7,765 bases of DNA from Actinomycetota bacterium (GTDB lineage: Bacteria; Actinomycetota; Acidimicrobiia; Acidimicrobiales; Ilumatobacteraceae): positions 1-7,765 of the forward strand of contig WLEX01000054.1 in assembly GCA_009704065.1 (NCBI GenBank), in the 5' to 3' direction. Numbering within the stretch: the stretch's first letter is position 1; every line of letters begins with the position of its first letter. The position numbers were made by a program, and so were the translations under genes. Under the pieces are notes generated by a model. It ran no database searches. It was not told the origin of the DNA and saw only the letters and a program-made list of their open reading frames with translations. Positions 1 through 5,207 of this stretch are shown here, piece by piece.

Positions 1-390
1 CAATGGGCTGTTCTCGCAGCTCGTGCATTAGCTATGGGGATGCCGCTGCGATTGGCAGGCATCACGGTGCAAACAGCAGCGTGTAGTCAGGTGCGAGCCG
101 GTTGCCCCACTACAGGAGTCTCGGCATGGGATGGCTGGGCACAAGTTCGCCGATCCCTTGATGCAATTTCCACCACCGTTGGCACCAAGGTGGGCGCACC
201 GATGGATATTCGTTGGGGTTGGGCTAACGGTTTTGTGATTCCTCCCGCCACGACCACCACAACTACGGTTCCGCCGACCACCACTACGGTTCCATTGACT
301 ACCACGACTACTACAAGCACGTCTACCACTACGACTGTGCCCGTCACCACAACGACAACGACTGTTCCTGTCACAACCACCACTACGTAA
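1..390 (+). CDS. C-terminal part of an unidentified, probably exported protein with a Thr-rich tail (5' end outside window)
   Basis: The frame is open from the first base, so this is the 3' end of a longer gene; the internal ATGs at 34 and 40 have no convincing ribosome site and need not be starts. About 82 visible residues are ordinary globular sequence with two Cys in a short segment (AACSQVRAGC), possibly a disulfide, and a Trp-rich end (IRWGWANGFVIPP). The last ~47 residues are a low-complexity tail of Thr runs spaced by VP, VPP or VPL, ending directly at TAA with no sorting motif or membrane helix. Thr codons are mixed (ACC, ACT, ACA, ACG), so the tail is kept at protein level and is not a simple DNA repeat. 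Such tails are typical of exported actinobacterial proteins, where they act as wall-spanning or glycosylated stalks. I do not recognise the family of the globular part. Confidence 0.6.
   Translation, partial: QWAVLAARALAMGMPLRLAGITVQTAACSQVRAGCPTTGVSAWDGWAQVRRSLDAISTTVGTKVGAPMDIRWGWANGFVIPPATTTTTTVPPTTTTVPLTTTTTTSTSTTTTVPVTTTTTTVPVTTTTT
247..387 (+). repeat. Low-complexity Thr/Val/Pro-coding tract
   Basis: The tract encodes runs of three to six Thr separated by VP, VPP, VPL or STS. At DNA level it is an imperfect ACN repeat with varied third bases. Read on the opposite strand it gives artificial poly-Val frames, which are not genes. A similar but shorter Thr-coding tract lies on the minus strand inside the neighbouring lipoprotein gene (about 680-750). 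Confidence 0.8.
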
Positions 391-410
391 TGGTCTAAGC
401 AAGAAGACTG

Positions 411-1154
411 TTATCGCAAAATGATTGAGGAGTCTTTTGCGTTTGTGTAGGGAACGAAGAAATTTGTATAAGACTTACCGTCAGAGAATTTGAGTGTGAG
501 TTGAATTCGAGTAGCGCTTCGTGAACCAGGAATGCGGAATACATTTAGCGGTGTTTTATTCCAACCAGTTATGGCTCCGGAGATTTGGGTGACATCATTC
601 CAGAATGAATAAGTAAAACTGCTAAACGCTTTACACGCAGTAACTAATCCACTTGAAGCGATGGAAATCTTGCACCCTGGAAGAGTCGTCGTTGTGGTCG
701 TTGATGTCGTTGTTGTCGTTGCCGTCGACGTGATTGCAGTCTCTTTTGTGGTGGTTCCTAATGGGAACATGGCCTTTGAAATACGGGAGCCATCTGTGAA
801 AGTAATCCAGACCATGACCCGAGTAGCTCCAGCAACGGGATTTAACTTTTTGAAATCAAATTTCGTTGTAGAAGCTACCCCTGCACCGGCTAGTGAAGAC
901 AAGTAATTTGTGGCGTCTAGCCAGATGTAAGAAAAATCCGTAAATGAACTACATGTTGTTAACACTGAAGCCTGGATGGTGGGCGTGCATTGGGCTGCAA
1001 CAGCATTTGAACTGATTGAAGTAGTGGTCGTGCCAGCAGTAGTCGTGATCGTGGCATTCCTTTCGCGGTTCGAGGATTCAGAAGGTGAATTGCTGCATGC
1101 TGCGAGAAAGAACAGGCCCAGAACAACAAGGTTCAGAGTTAATTTGTGCTTCAT
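411..1154 (-). CDS. Lipoprotein with two tandem copies of a ~76-residue two-Cys domain joined by a Thr linker
   Basis: The 247-residue product starts with a lipoprotein signal peptide: MKHK, a hydrophobic core, then lipobox LAAC with C20 as the predicted lipidated residue. A Ser/Thr-rich stretch follows (about 21-52). Residues 56-132 and 161-236 are clearly duplicated: each starts with Cys, has a second Cys 12-13 residues later (C56/C68 and C161/C174) in a context (L/V)-T-x-C-x-x-F-x-x-F-x-Y, and ends in a pattern TR(V/I)-x-(V/L)-x-(I/L)-x-F-(T/S)-DG-(S/K) followed by F-x-(V/P)-P/Y. Thr-rich residues 133-159 link them. Four Cys in two pairs suggest one disulfide per domain outside the cell. 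The ATG at 1154 has AAAGG 6 bases upstream. The gene converges on the gene at 1-390 with a 20 bp gap and no evident terminator. I do not recognise the domain; a beta-sandwich ligand-binding or adhesion module is a guess. Confidence 0.85.
   Translation of the reverse strand: MKHKLTLNLVVLGLFFLAACSNSPSESSNRERNATITTTAGTTTTSISSNAVAAQCTPTIQASVLTTCSSFTDFSYIWLDATNYLSSLAGAGVASTTKFDFKKLNPVAGATRVMVWITFTDGSRISKAMFPLGTTTKETAITSTATTTTTSTTTTTTLPGCKISIASSGLVTACKAFSSFTYSFWNDVTQISGAITGWNKTPLNVFRIPGSRSATRIQLTLKFSDGKSYTNFFVPYTNAKDSSIILR
447..674 (-). repeat. Second copy of the duplicated domain in the 411-1154 lipoprotein
   Basis: Residues 161-236. It aligns end to end with residues 56-132: Cys, (V)-T-A-C, F-x-x-F-x-Y, TR-I-x-L-x-L-x-F-S-DG-K and F-F-V-P-Y. 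The copies are diverged, so the duplication is old. The first copy lies at 759-989. Confidence 0.75.
759..989 (-). repeat. First copy of the duplicated domain in the 411-1154 lipoprotein
   Basis: Residues 56-132. It shares the two-Cys opening, the F-x-x-F-x-Y core and the TR-V-x-V-x-I-x-F-T-DG-S closing strand with the second copy. It has one residue fewer between the Cys pair. Confidence 0.75.
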
Positions 1155-1235
1155 GGTGGGCCTTTCGGGACGGCGATCAACTGCCGCTCAGGGAGGATAT
1201 CGGTCGCTTGAAACAAGGCGATGTATCTGCTCCTA

Positions 1236-1264
1236 GTGGCAGAAGCAGGAAACCTTTATATACT
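1236..1264 (+). promoter_or_regulatory. Likely promoter of the tRNA-Val gene
   Basis: GTGGCA at 1236-1241 (4 of 6 to TTGACA) and TATACT at 1259-1264 (5 of 6 to TATAAT) are separated by 17 bp. This puts transcription start near 1271, about 26 bases before the tRNA. The short leader contains a 4 bp stem, TAGG/CCTA (1277-1289). Confidence 0.5.
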
Positions 1265-1296
1265 TCGTACCACCAGTAGGCCGGACCTATAAATCC

Positions 1297-1370
1297 GGGC
1301 GTTTAGCTCAGTTGGCTAGAGCATCTCCCTTACAAGGAGAGGGTCGGGGGTTCGAGTCCCTCAACGCCCA
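1297..1370 (+). tRNA. tRNA-Val (anticodon UAC)
   Basis: A full cloverleaf can be folded by eye. The acceptor stem is GGGCGTT (1297-1303) with AACGCCC (1363-1369). The anticodon stem is TCTCC/GGAGA with loop CTTACAA, placing the anticodon TAC at 1331-1333, which reads GUA and, through wobble, other Val codons. The T arm is GGGGG, TTCGAGT, CCCTC (1346-1362) with one G-U pair, and the D arm carries the usual TAGCTCAGTTGG. The discriminator base is A1370. The next three bases are CTA, so the CCA end is not encoded and must be added by the nucleotidyltransferase. No duplicated 3' end of this tRNA is visible in the window, so there is no sign of it serving as an integration site here. Confidence 0.95.
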
Positions 1371-1384
1371 CTACATATATCCCC

Positions 1385-1415
1385 AGGTCCAACAGGTTTC
1401 TGAACTTGTTGGCCT
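1385..1415 (+). terminator. Hairpin after tRNA-Val, possible U-tract-less terminator or processing signal
   Basis: CCAACAGGTT (1389-1398) pairs with AACTTGTTGG (1403-1412) across loop TCTG, giving ten pairs with one G-U. AGG/CCT outside adds three pairs past a bulged T1388. It starts 15 bases after the tRNA end, the usual place for a tRNA terminator, but no T-run follows (next bases CGCCCC). Terminators lacking a U-tract have been proposed in actinobacteria; a processing or decay-blocking hairpin is equally possible. Confidence 0.4.
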
Positions 1416-1544
1416 CGCCCCACCGGCGGCTACCGTGCGTGGGTCTCGCATTTGGCCTCATGTCTCACATGCGCCCTCCTCGAAACAGGCAGCTATGACT
1501 CTTGTTGCACTTGCAGAGTGGGCACATCTATGTCGTTGAGTTTC

Positions 1545-1573
1545 TAGACCAACCGTACAAAACCTTATATAAA
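1545..1573 (+). promoter_or_regulatory. Sigma-70-like promoter candidate upstream of the lectin lipoprotein gene
   Basis: TAGACC (1545-1550, 4 of 6 to TTGACA) and TATAAA (1568-1573, 5 of 6 to TATAAT) lie 17 bp apart. Transcription would start near 1580 and give a 5' leader of about 125 bases. It may work with, or instead of, the candidate at 1608-1630. Confidence 0.4.
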
Positions 1574-1607
1574 TAGGCGACTTTAGTACTTACAAAAAAT
1601 TGGTACG

Positions 1608-1630
1608 TCTGTTACGGTTGCTCGGTCATT
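1608..1630 (+). promoter_or_regulatory. Shared promoter-like element, copy 1 (extended -10)
   Basis: TCTGTTACGGT (1608-1618) contains TG-N-TACGGT, which fits an extended -10 (TGNTANNNT). It is followed after 5 nt by GGTC (1624-1627), 1 nt, then TT. The same arrangement occurs at 4245-4267 before the FG-GAP gene. A weak TTACAA sits 17 bp upstream of TACGGT. If it is a promoter, transcription starts around 1625. Confidence 0.45.
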
Positions 1631-1632
1631 AG

Positions 1633-1653
1633 ATATTTTGTCCAATAAAATAT
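1633..1653. repeat. AT-rich inverted repeat in the leader of the lectin lipoprotein gene
   Basis: ATATTTT (1633-1639) and AAAATAT (1647-1653) are a perfect 7 bp inverted repeat around a 7 nt centre, and flanking G/T bases would add G-U pairs in RNA. It lies just past the putative start of transcription and 41 bases before the ribosome site, so it does not cover that site. A repressor operator or a 5' stabilising hairpin are both possible. Confidence 0.4.
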
Positions 1654-1693
1654 TTCCTCCAATTCATGGATTTTGACTTCAGCTCATCTTTAC

Positions 1694-1699
1694 AAAGGG
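1694..1699 (+). promoter_or_regulatory. Ribosome binding site that fixes the start at 1705
   Basis: AAAGGG lies 5 bases before ATG 1705. The in-frame ATG at 1666 is preceded by a pyrimidine-rich CCTCC stretch with no Shine-Dalgarno sequence and would put 13 polar residues ahead of the signal peptide, so it is not the start. Confidence 0.75.
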
Positions 1700-1704
1700 A
1701 TTAC

Positions 1705-4131
1705 ATGCGTATATCAACCAAATTGAGCGTTGCTCTCGCCACAGTCGGAGTGCTTGCACTCGCGGCGTGTAGCGGTTCAAGCTCATCTTCTAATGGGAAC
1801 CGTACTAAAAACGCCGCATTAGTACAGCCTGAAAAAATGCTCGGCTCCGATGAGACAATCGTCGACATTTCTGGAATTTCTGGAAACGTTCGTGGCGTTG
1901 CGACAGATGGAGAAAAAGTATTCGTCCGTACTAGCGATGATCCAAATGGCGTCATTTATGAAACCGGATTTGATGGACAGAACACTGTTCGTCATGAAGT
2001 ATCTAATGCACCAGGTGATGTCGACGGCGCACAAGCCAACCTTGCATTGAGCCACGGATGTATCTGGACAAGTTCACACGGTGGAGACTTGTATTGCACA
2101 TCTACCTCTGATTGGACAGCTACAAAAGTTGAAGTGCCTTCAGATAAGCCACTCCCATCAGGTGCCTTCTGGATGCACAGCAACCTGACTGACTTCCCTG
2201 ATGGTCGCATCGCACGTATTTCGTATCCAGTTAATGCGGCAACGGCTGTAGAGAGCACATTGCGCGTCTACAACGTCTCAGGATCCGGTGCTTCTGCAAC
2301 CGTCACATGGGACCAGGACTACATACTTACTGATACAGAGGGTTGGCCAAACGATGACCACGGTATTGCTACTGATGGTCAGTACTTGTATCGCATCAAC
2401 TACAACCAGGGCTACAAAGTATGGGATCTCTCAGCTGGCTCAACAGTGCCCGTCCTTTTCAACGGAAGCGGCTCTGGAGAATGTGGTGATTCAGGAACTT
2501 TTTGTCCGATCAACCCATCGGGAATTAGCAACGCAACTTACATTGCGCATGACCATGTCAATGCGCGATATGTCGTAGGCGATTTCGACGCCCAGCGTTT
2601 TTACTATTCAAAAGCTGGTACTCCAACTTCTATCCCATCAACTTCAGTAGAAACTACGGAATCATCTGTTGTTTCATCGACAACCGAGCCTGCAAAGGTC
2701 ACAAGTCATTCAATTGATGAATCAGACACGATGTTGGTTGAAGGCGATGAAACCTATGACCCAGCAAACAACAGAACTTTCCGTGCACCTGCCGGAAAGA
2801 AGTTTGGAACGGTCCTCTGGGCTTCATACGGAACTCCAACTGTGGAAGACAAGGTTCTTACTCTTGGTTGGTGCCATTCTGATACTTCAGTAAGTGTCGT
2901 TGAAGAAGTTGCCGCTGGACAAACCTCGTTTACTCTTCCTGCCGGCAACACCAATTTCGGTGACCCTTGTTGGGGAACATATAAGCGCGTAAAGGCACTT
3001 ATTACTTTGGTAGATGATGAAAACTATGTAGCTGATGCAATGCAGACTGGCGTCGCGATTGATGCACCAAACACTGCATACTTCGAGACACCTGAGCATT
3101 ACGGAATAGACGTAGTTGCCCCTGAAGGCAAAATGTTTGGAAAGGTTCTGTTTGCTTCATACGGCATCCAGAAACTTGAAGGAAACATGGTCTCCATCGG
3201 ATGGTGCCATTCCAAGACTTCAGTTGAAATTGTTGAAGCCGCAATAGCAAACAAGACTTCAGGAACCATTCCTGCGAGCAACGGTAACTACGGTGATCCT
3301 TGCTACGGAACGTACAAGCATGTTCAAGTTGTGATGTCGTTGATTGACGACCCTGACTACGTCAAGGGTTCTGCACAATCGGCACCTGTTGATCCAGCAG
3401 TCATTGCAGCACCAACAAATGTTGTTGCAGTGGCCGGAAATGGTTCAGCCTCAATTTCTTGGGATGCTCCAGAAGCGGGCAACACCGAAGTAACCAGTTA
3501 CTTGGTACAGGTTTCGACTGATGGTTTTGCTAACGCAATTACCTTTAGAACAGAAACTACGGAAGTATTAGCTCTTGGTCTTGCAAATGGGCAAGAAAAT
3601 GAGATCCGTGTTGCTGCCGAGAACAGAACTGCAGAAGTGATTTCAGAGTGGTCGACAGTTGCAAAGACAACCCCAACTGCTCCAGCAGTCACTACTACTA
3701 GCACTGTTCCTGCGGAAGTTAAAGTAAGCAACGCTTCAATCAAGACTGATGAAAAGACAGTCACGATTGCAACAGATGCAACCTTTATCAACTGCGATAA
3801 GGCCTGCTACGACCAAATCGCCAAGGACCTTGGTGCACTCGATGCCCCTCTCTACGTCAGCATTGACGGCGGAGAGCGCACTCTTCTTGATGGTGCTCAA
3901 TTCAGCAAGATTGCTGTTGGCAAAGATGCGAAGAAGCTCACATTCATGACACTTGTAGATAGTGCAATTCAGCAGAAGTCATTCGATGTAAATCGTTCTG
4001 GCAAGTCTGCTGAAGCAACTACTTCTTCTTCAGGAGGTGGATCTAGCTCCAACAACCTTTGGTGGTTGCTGATTCTTGTTGCTGCCATGCTTGGTGGTGG
4101 CGGATACGCATACAACCGTAAGAAGAAGTAA
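1705..4131 (+). CDS. Large surface lipoprotein with tandem SUEL-type lectin-like domains, FnIII domain and C-terminal membrane anchor
   Basis: The 808-residue product begins MRISTK with a signal peptide ending in lipobox LAAC (C22), then a Ser linker. Residues ~47-302 contain recurring beta-strand/DG turns (GVATDGEKVFVR, GIATDGQYLYRI), suggesting a propeller-like domain; this is a weak call. After a Ser/Thr linker come two homologous domains (~340-437 and ~454-547), each with (W/F)-ASYG, GWCHS and (F/Y)-GDPC-(W/Y)-GTYK. The last motif and ASYG match the SUEL/galactose-binding (rhamnose-binding) lectin family. Residues ~569-659 look like fibronectin type III (ISWDAP, YLVQVSTDGF, VAAEN, WS). 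A further beta-rich domain with two Cys (~672-763), a Ser/Gly linker, a hydrophobic helix (785-803) and a basic NRKKK end complete it. The gene has its own promoters and terminator. A role in glycan or polysaccharide binding at the cell surface is inferred. Confidence 0.88.
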   Translation: MRISTKLSVALATVGVLALAACSGSSSSSNGNRTKNAALVQPEKMLGSDETIVDISGISGNVRGVATDGEKVFVRTSDDPNGVIYETGFDGQNTVRHEVSNAPGDVDGAQANLALSHGCIWTSSHGGDLYCTSTSDWTATKVEVPSDKPLPSGAFWMHSNLTDFPDGRIARISYPVNAATAVESTLRVYNVSGSGASATVTWDQDYILTDTEGWPNDDHGIATDGQYLYRINYNQGYKVWDLSAGSTVPVLFNGSGSGECGDSGTFCPINPSGISNATYIAHDHVNARYVVGDFDAQRFYYSKAGTPTSIPSTSVETTESSVVSSTTEPAKVTSHSIDESDTMLVEGDETYDPANNRTFRAPAGKKFGTVLWASYGTPTVEDKVLTLGWCHSDTSVSVVEEVAAGQTSFTLPAGNTNFGDPCWGTYKRVKALITLVDDENYVADAMQTGVAIDAPNTAYFETPEHYGIDVVAPEGKMFGKVLFASYGIQKLEGNMVSIGWCHSKTSVEIVEAAIANKTSGTIPASNGNYGDPCYGTYKHVQVVMSLIDDPDYVKGSAQSAPVDPAVIAAPTNVVAVAGNGSASISWDAPEAGNTEVTSYLVQVSTDGFANAITFRTETTEVLALGLANGQENEIRVAAENRTAEVISEWSTVAKTTPTAPAVTTTSTVPAEVKVSNASIKTDEKTVTIATDATFINCDKACYDQIAKDLGALDAPLYVSIDGGERTLLDGAQFSKIAVGKDAKKLTFMTLVDSAIQQKSFDVNRSGKSAEATTSSSGGGSSSNNLWWLLILVAAMLGGGGYAYNRKKK
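2722..3015 (+). repeat. SUEL/rhamnose-binding-lectin-like domain 1 (coding)
   Basis: Residues ~340-437 of the 1705-4131 product. Landmarks are WASYGTP (372-378), GWCHS (388-392), TLPAGNTN and FGDPCWGTYK (418-427). In animal SUEL lectins the equivalent landmarks are ANYGR and FGDPCxGTxKYL. The Cys pair of the animal C-x-GK-x-x-C segment is absent here (AAGQTSF), leaving two Cys that could bond to each other. Confidence 0.65.
3064..3345 (+). repeat. SUEL/rhamnose-binding-lectin-like domain 2 (coding)
   Basis: Residues ~454-547. Landmarks are FASYGIQ (483-489), GWCHS (499-503), IPASNGN and YGDPCYGTYK (529-538). The order and spacing match domain 1, so this is an internal duplication; the ASN-x-x-(F/Y)-GDPC-x-GTYK stretch is very close to the animal lectin consensus. 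The equivalents of the second conserved Cys pair are again non-Cys. Confidence 0.7.
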
Positions 4132-4150
4132 AAACTTCGTCTAGTACGTA

Positions 4151-4190
4151 AAGAGGCCCTCGCGAGTTCGCTCGCGAGGGCCTCTTTTTT
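4151..4190 (+). terminator. Rho-independent terminator after the lectin lipoprotein gene
   Basis: A perfect 16 bp inverted repeat, AAGAGGCCCTCGCGAG (4151-4166) and its complement (4171-4186), closes a TTCG tetraloop and runs into a T-run ending at 4190. It lies 19 bases after the stop codon and insulates this gene from the next operon. Confidence 0.95.
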
Positions 4191-4226
4191 GTTCATCTTG
4201 TAGTCATATTTTTCCCACGTTTTCTC

Positions 4227-4267
4227 TAGTCAAAAGTCTTGGACTCTGTTACGGTCAAGAGGTCGTT
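4227..4267 (+). promoter_or_regulatory. Promoter candidate of the FG-GAP/peptidase operon (shared element, copy 2)
   Basis: TAGTCA (4227-4232) is followed after 17 bp by TACGGT (4250-4255) inside TCTGTTACGGT (4245-4255), giving an extended -10 of the form TGNTANNNT. Five bases later comes GGTC (4261-4264), then 1 nt and TT, as at 1608-1630. Transcription would start near 4262, leaving a leader of about 20 bases that carries GGAGG (4272-4276). Confidence 0.5.
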
Positions 4268-4281
4268 TATCGGAGGATTTA

Positions 4282-5190
4282 ATGAATCACGTACTTGTTC
4301 GTCGTATGGCCCGAGTGGGTCTTGTTATCAGTATGTCGTCTGCATTATTTGCAGCCTGTGGTGGAGGTTCATCATCAAGTGACACCACTGTGAAGCGCGT
4401 AAAAAATGCTGCGCTCACCACCACAACAGTGGAAGGTGAAGCTGCTACAGACACAACCCTTGTTGAAGACGGAACTCCTACCTCGAGTGAAGCTCCAACT
4501 GTCACGGAAGCACCGGCCACTGAGACAGCGCAAGCTGCGCTTAGTGCTGGCCAAGATGGTGATGCATTCGGTGGAGCCGTAGTGGTGTCTGCAGATGGTT
4601 CCACGCTGGCTGTTGGCTCATTGCGTAGCAACAGCGACCAAGGGTCAGTCACGGTGTTTGGGCGCTCAGGTGGCAAGTGGGTGCAACAAGAAGTTCTTTC
4701 TGACGCAAATGGCGCGGCAAAAGACTGGTTCGGCTACTCGATGGCTATTTCCAAAGACGGAAACACACTTGCAATTGGTGCTGTCTATGCCGATGTGTCT
4801 GGCAAGGCAGATCAAGGAAACGTTCATGTTTTTGCGCGTACTGGTGGTGCATGGACTTTGCAAAAAACTTTGGTAGCCGAAGCAGGGGCAGCAGGGGACA
4901 TCTTTGGTGTGTCTGTGGCTCTCTCTGCCGATGGAGACACCGTGGCAATTGGTGCATCGGGTGACGATGTTGGAAATGTCGTGGATCAAGGTTCCTCTTC
5001 AGTATTCGTCCGTGTTGGTGCAGAGTGGTCTTTGCAGAAAGTTCTCACCATCACTGGTGGGGAAACCAAGGCAAACTACGGCACCTCGGTTTCTCTGTCT
5101 GCTGATGGCAATACCGTTGCAGTTGGTGGACCGAATGCGGGCAAGGGTTCTGTAGTTGTGTTCTCTCGTGCTAACGGCACCTGGTCATAA
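4282..5190 (+). CDS. FG-GAP-repeat (integrin-like propeller repeat) lipoprotein
   Basis: The 302-residue product has a lipoprotein signal peptide with FAAC (C26, with an unusual Phe at -3), then GGGSSSS and a Thr/Glu-rich stalk to about residue 88. Four repeats follow, each with (F/Y)-G-x-(A/S)-(V/M)-x-(V/I/L)-S-x-DG-x-T-(L/V)-A-(V/I)-G and, later, G-(S/N)-x-x-VF-x-R-x-G-x-x-W: starts near 96, 150, 208 and 266. This is the FG-GAP_2/integrin-alpha type repeat that forms propeller blades and often mediates adhesion. The protein stops one residue after the Trp of repeat 4, so only four blades are present where rings usually have more. The ATG is preceded at 5 bases by GGAGG, a strong ribosome site. 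It is the first gene of a two-gene operon, 17 bp from the next. Confidence 0.88.
   Translation: MNHVLVRRMARVGLVISMSSALFAACGGGSSSSDTTVKRVKNAALTTTTVEGEAATDTTLVEDGTPTSSEAPTVTEAPATETAQAALSAGQDGDAFGGAVVVSADGSTLAVGSLRSNSDQGSVTVFGRSGGKWVQQEVLSDANGAAKDWFGYSMAISKDGNTLAIGAVYADVSGKADQGNVHVFARTGGAWTLQKTLVAEAGAAGDIFGVSVALSADGDTVAIGASGDDVGNVVDQGSSSVFVRVGAEWSLQKVLTITGGETKANYGTSVSLSADGNTVAVGGPNAGKGSVVVFSRANGTWS
4555..5187 (+). repeat. Four tandem FG-GAP-type repeats (coding)
   Basis: Residues 92-302 of the FG-GAP lipoprotein. Each unit is about 55-58 residues with the signature S-x-DG-x-T-(L/V)-A-(V/I)-G; the fourth is shortened between its GG and its GSVVVF strand. Similarity is at protein level, with diverged codons. 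Confidence 0.8.
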
Positions 5191-5207
5191 TAAAGAGTCA
5201 GTTGAAC

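Larger units (their letters stand above)
1371..1704. other. Gene-free stretch between tRNA-Val and the lectin lipoprotein gene
   Basis: About 330 bp with no supportable gene. It holds, in order: a hairpin just after the tRNA (1385-1415); a small palindrome CATGT-CTC-ACATG (1459-1471); a sigma-70-like promoter candidate (1545-1573); a second, extended -10 type promoter candidate shared with the operon at 4282 (1608-1630); and an AT-rich inverted repeat (1633-1653). The part from about 1416 to 1540 shows nothing further that I can identify. An open frame running through the tRNA into this stretch is not credible because it uses tRNA sequence as its N-terminus. Confidence 0.6.

Noticed and set aside
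247..387. CRISPR-like or tandem DNA repeat
   Set aside because: The periodicity comes from Thr codons with varied third bases; there are no constant repeats with unique spacers.
28..402. Long minus-strand frames opposite the Thr-rich gene, including a poly-Val product
   Set aside because: They are the complement of the ACN repeats; composition is an artefact of the repeat and there is no start context.
1297..1370. tRNA-Val as an integration (att) site with a mobile element downstream
   Set aside because: No second copy of the tRNA 3' end, no integrase or transposase and no terminal repeats are visible in the window.
1312..1539. Open frame of 75 codons running from inside the tRNA into the following region
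   Set aside because: Its start and first ~20 codons are tRNA-Val sequence, there is no ribosome site, and the product has no recognisable features.
1666..1704. Upstream ATG at 1666 as the start of the lectin lipoprotein
   Set aside because: No Shine-Dalgarno sequence, and it would place 13 polar or acidic residues before an otherwise standard lipoprotein signal peptide; ATG 1705 has AAAGGG at 5 bases.
4287..4676. 129-codon minus-strand frame within the FG-GAP gene
   Set aside because: It lies fully opposite a well-supported gene with signal peptide and repeats, and shows no domain or ribosome site.
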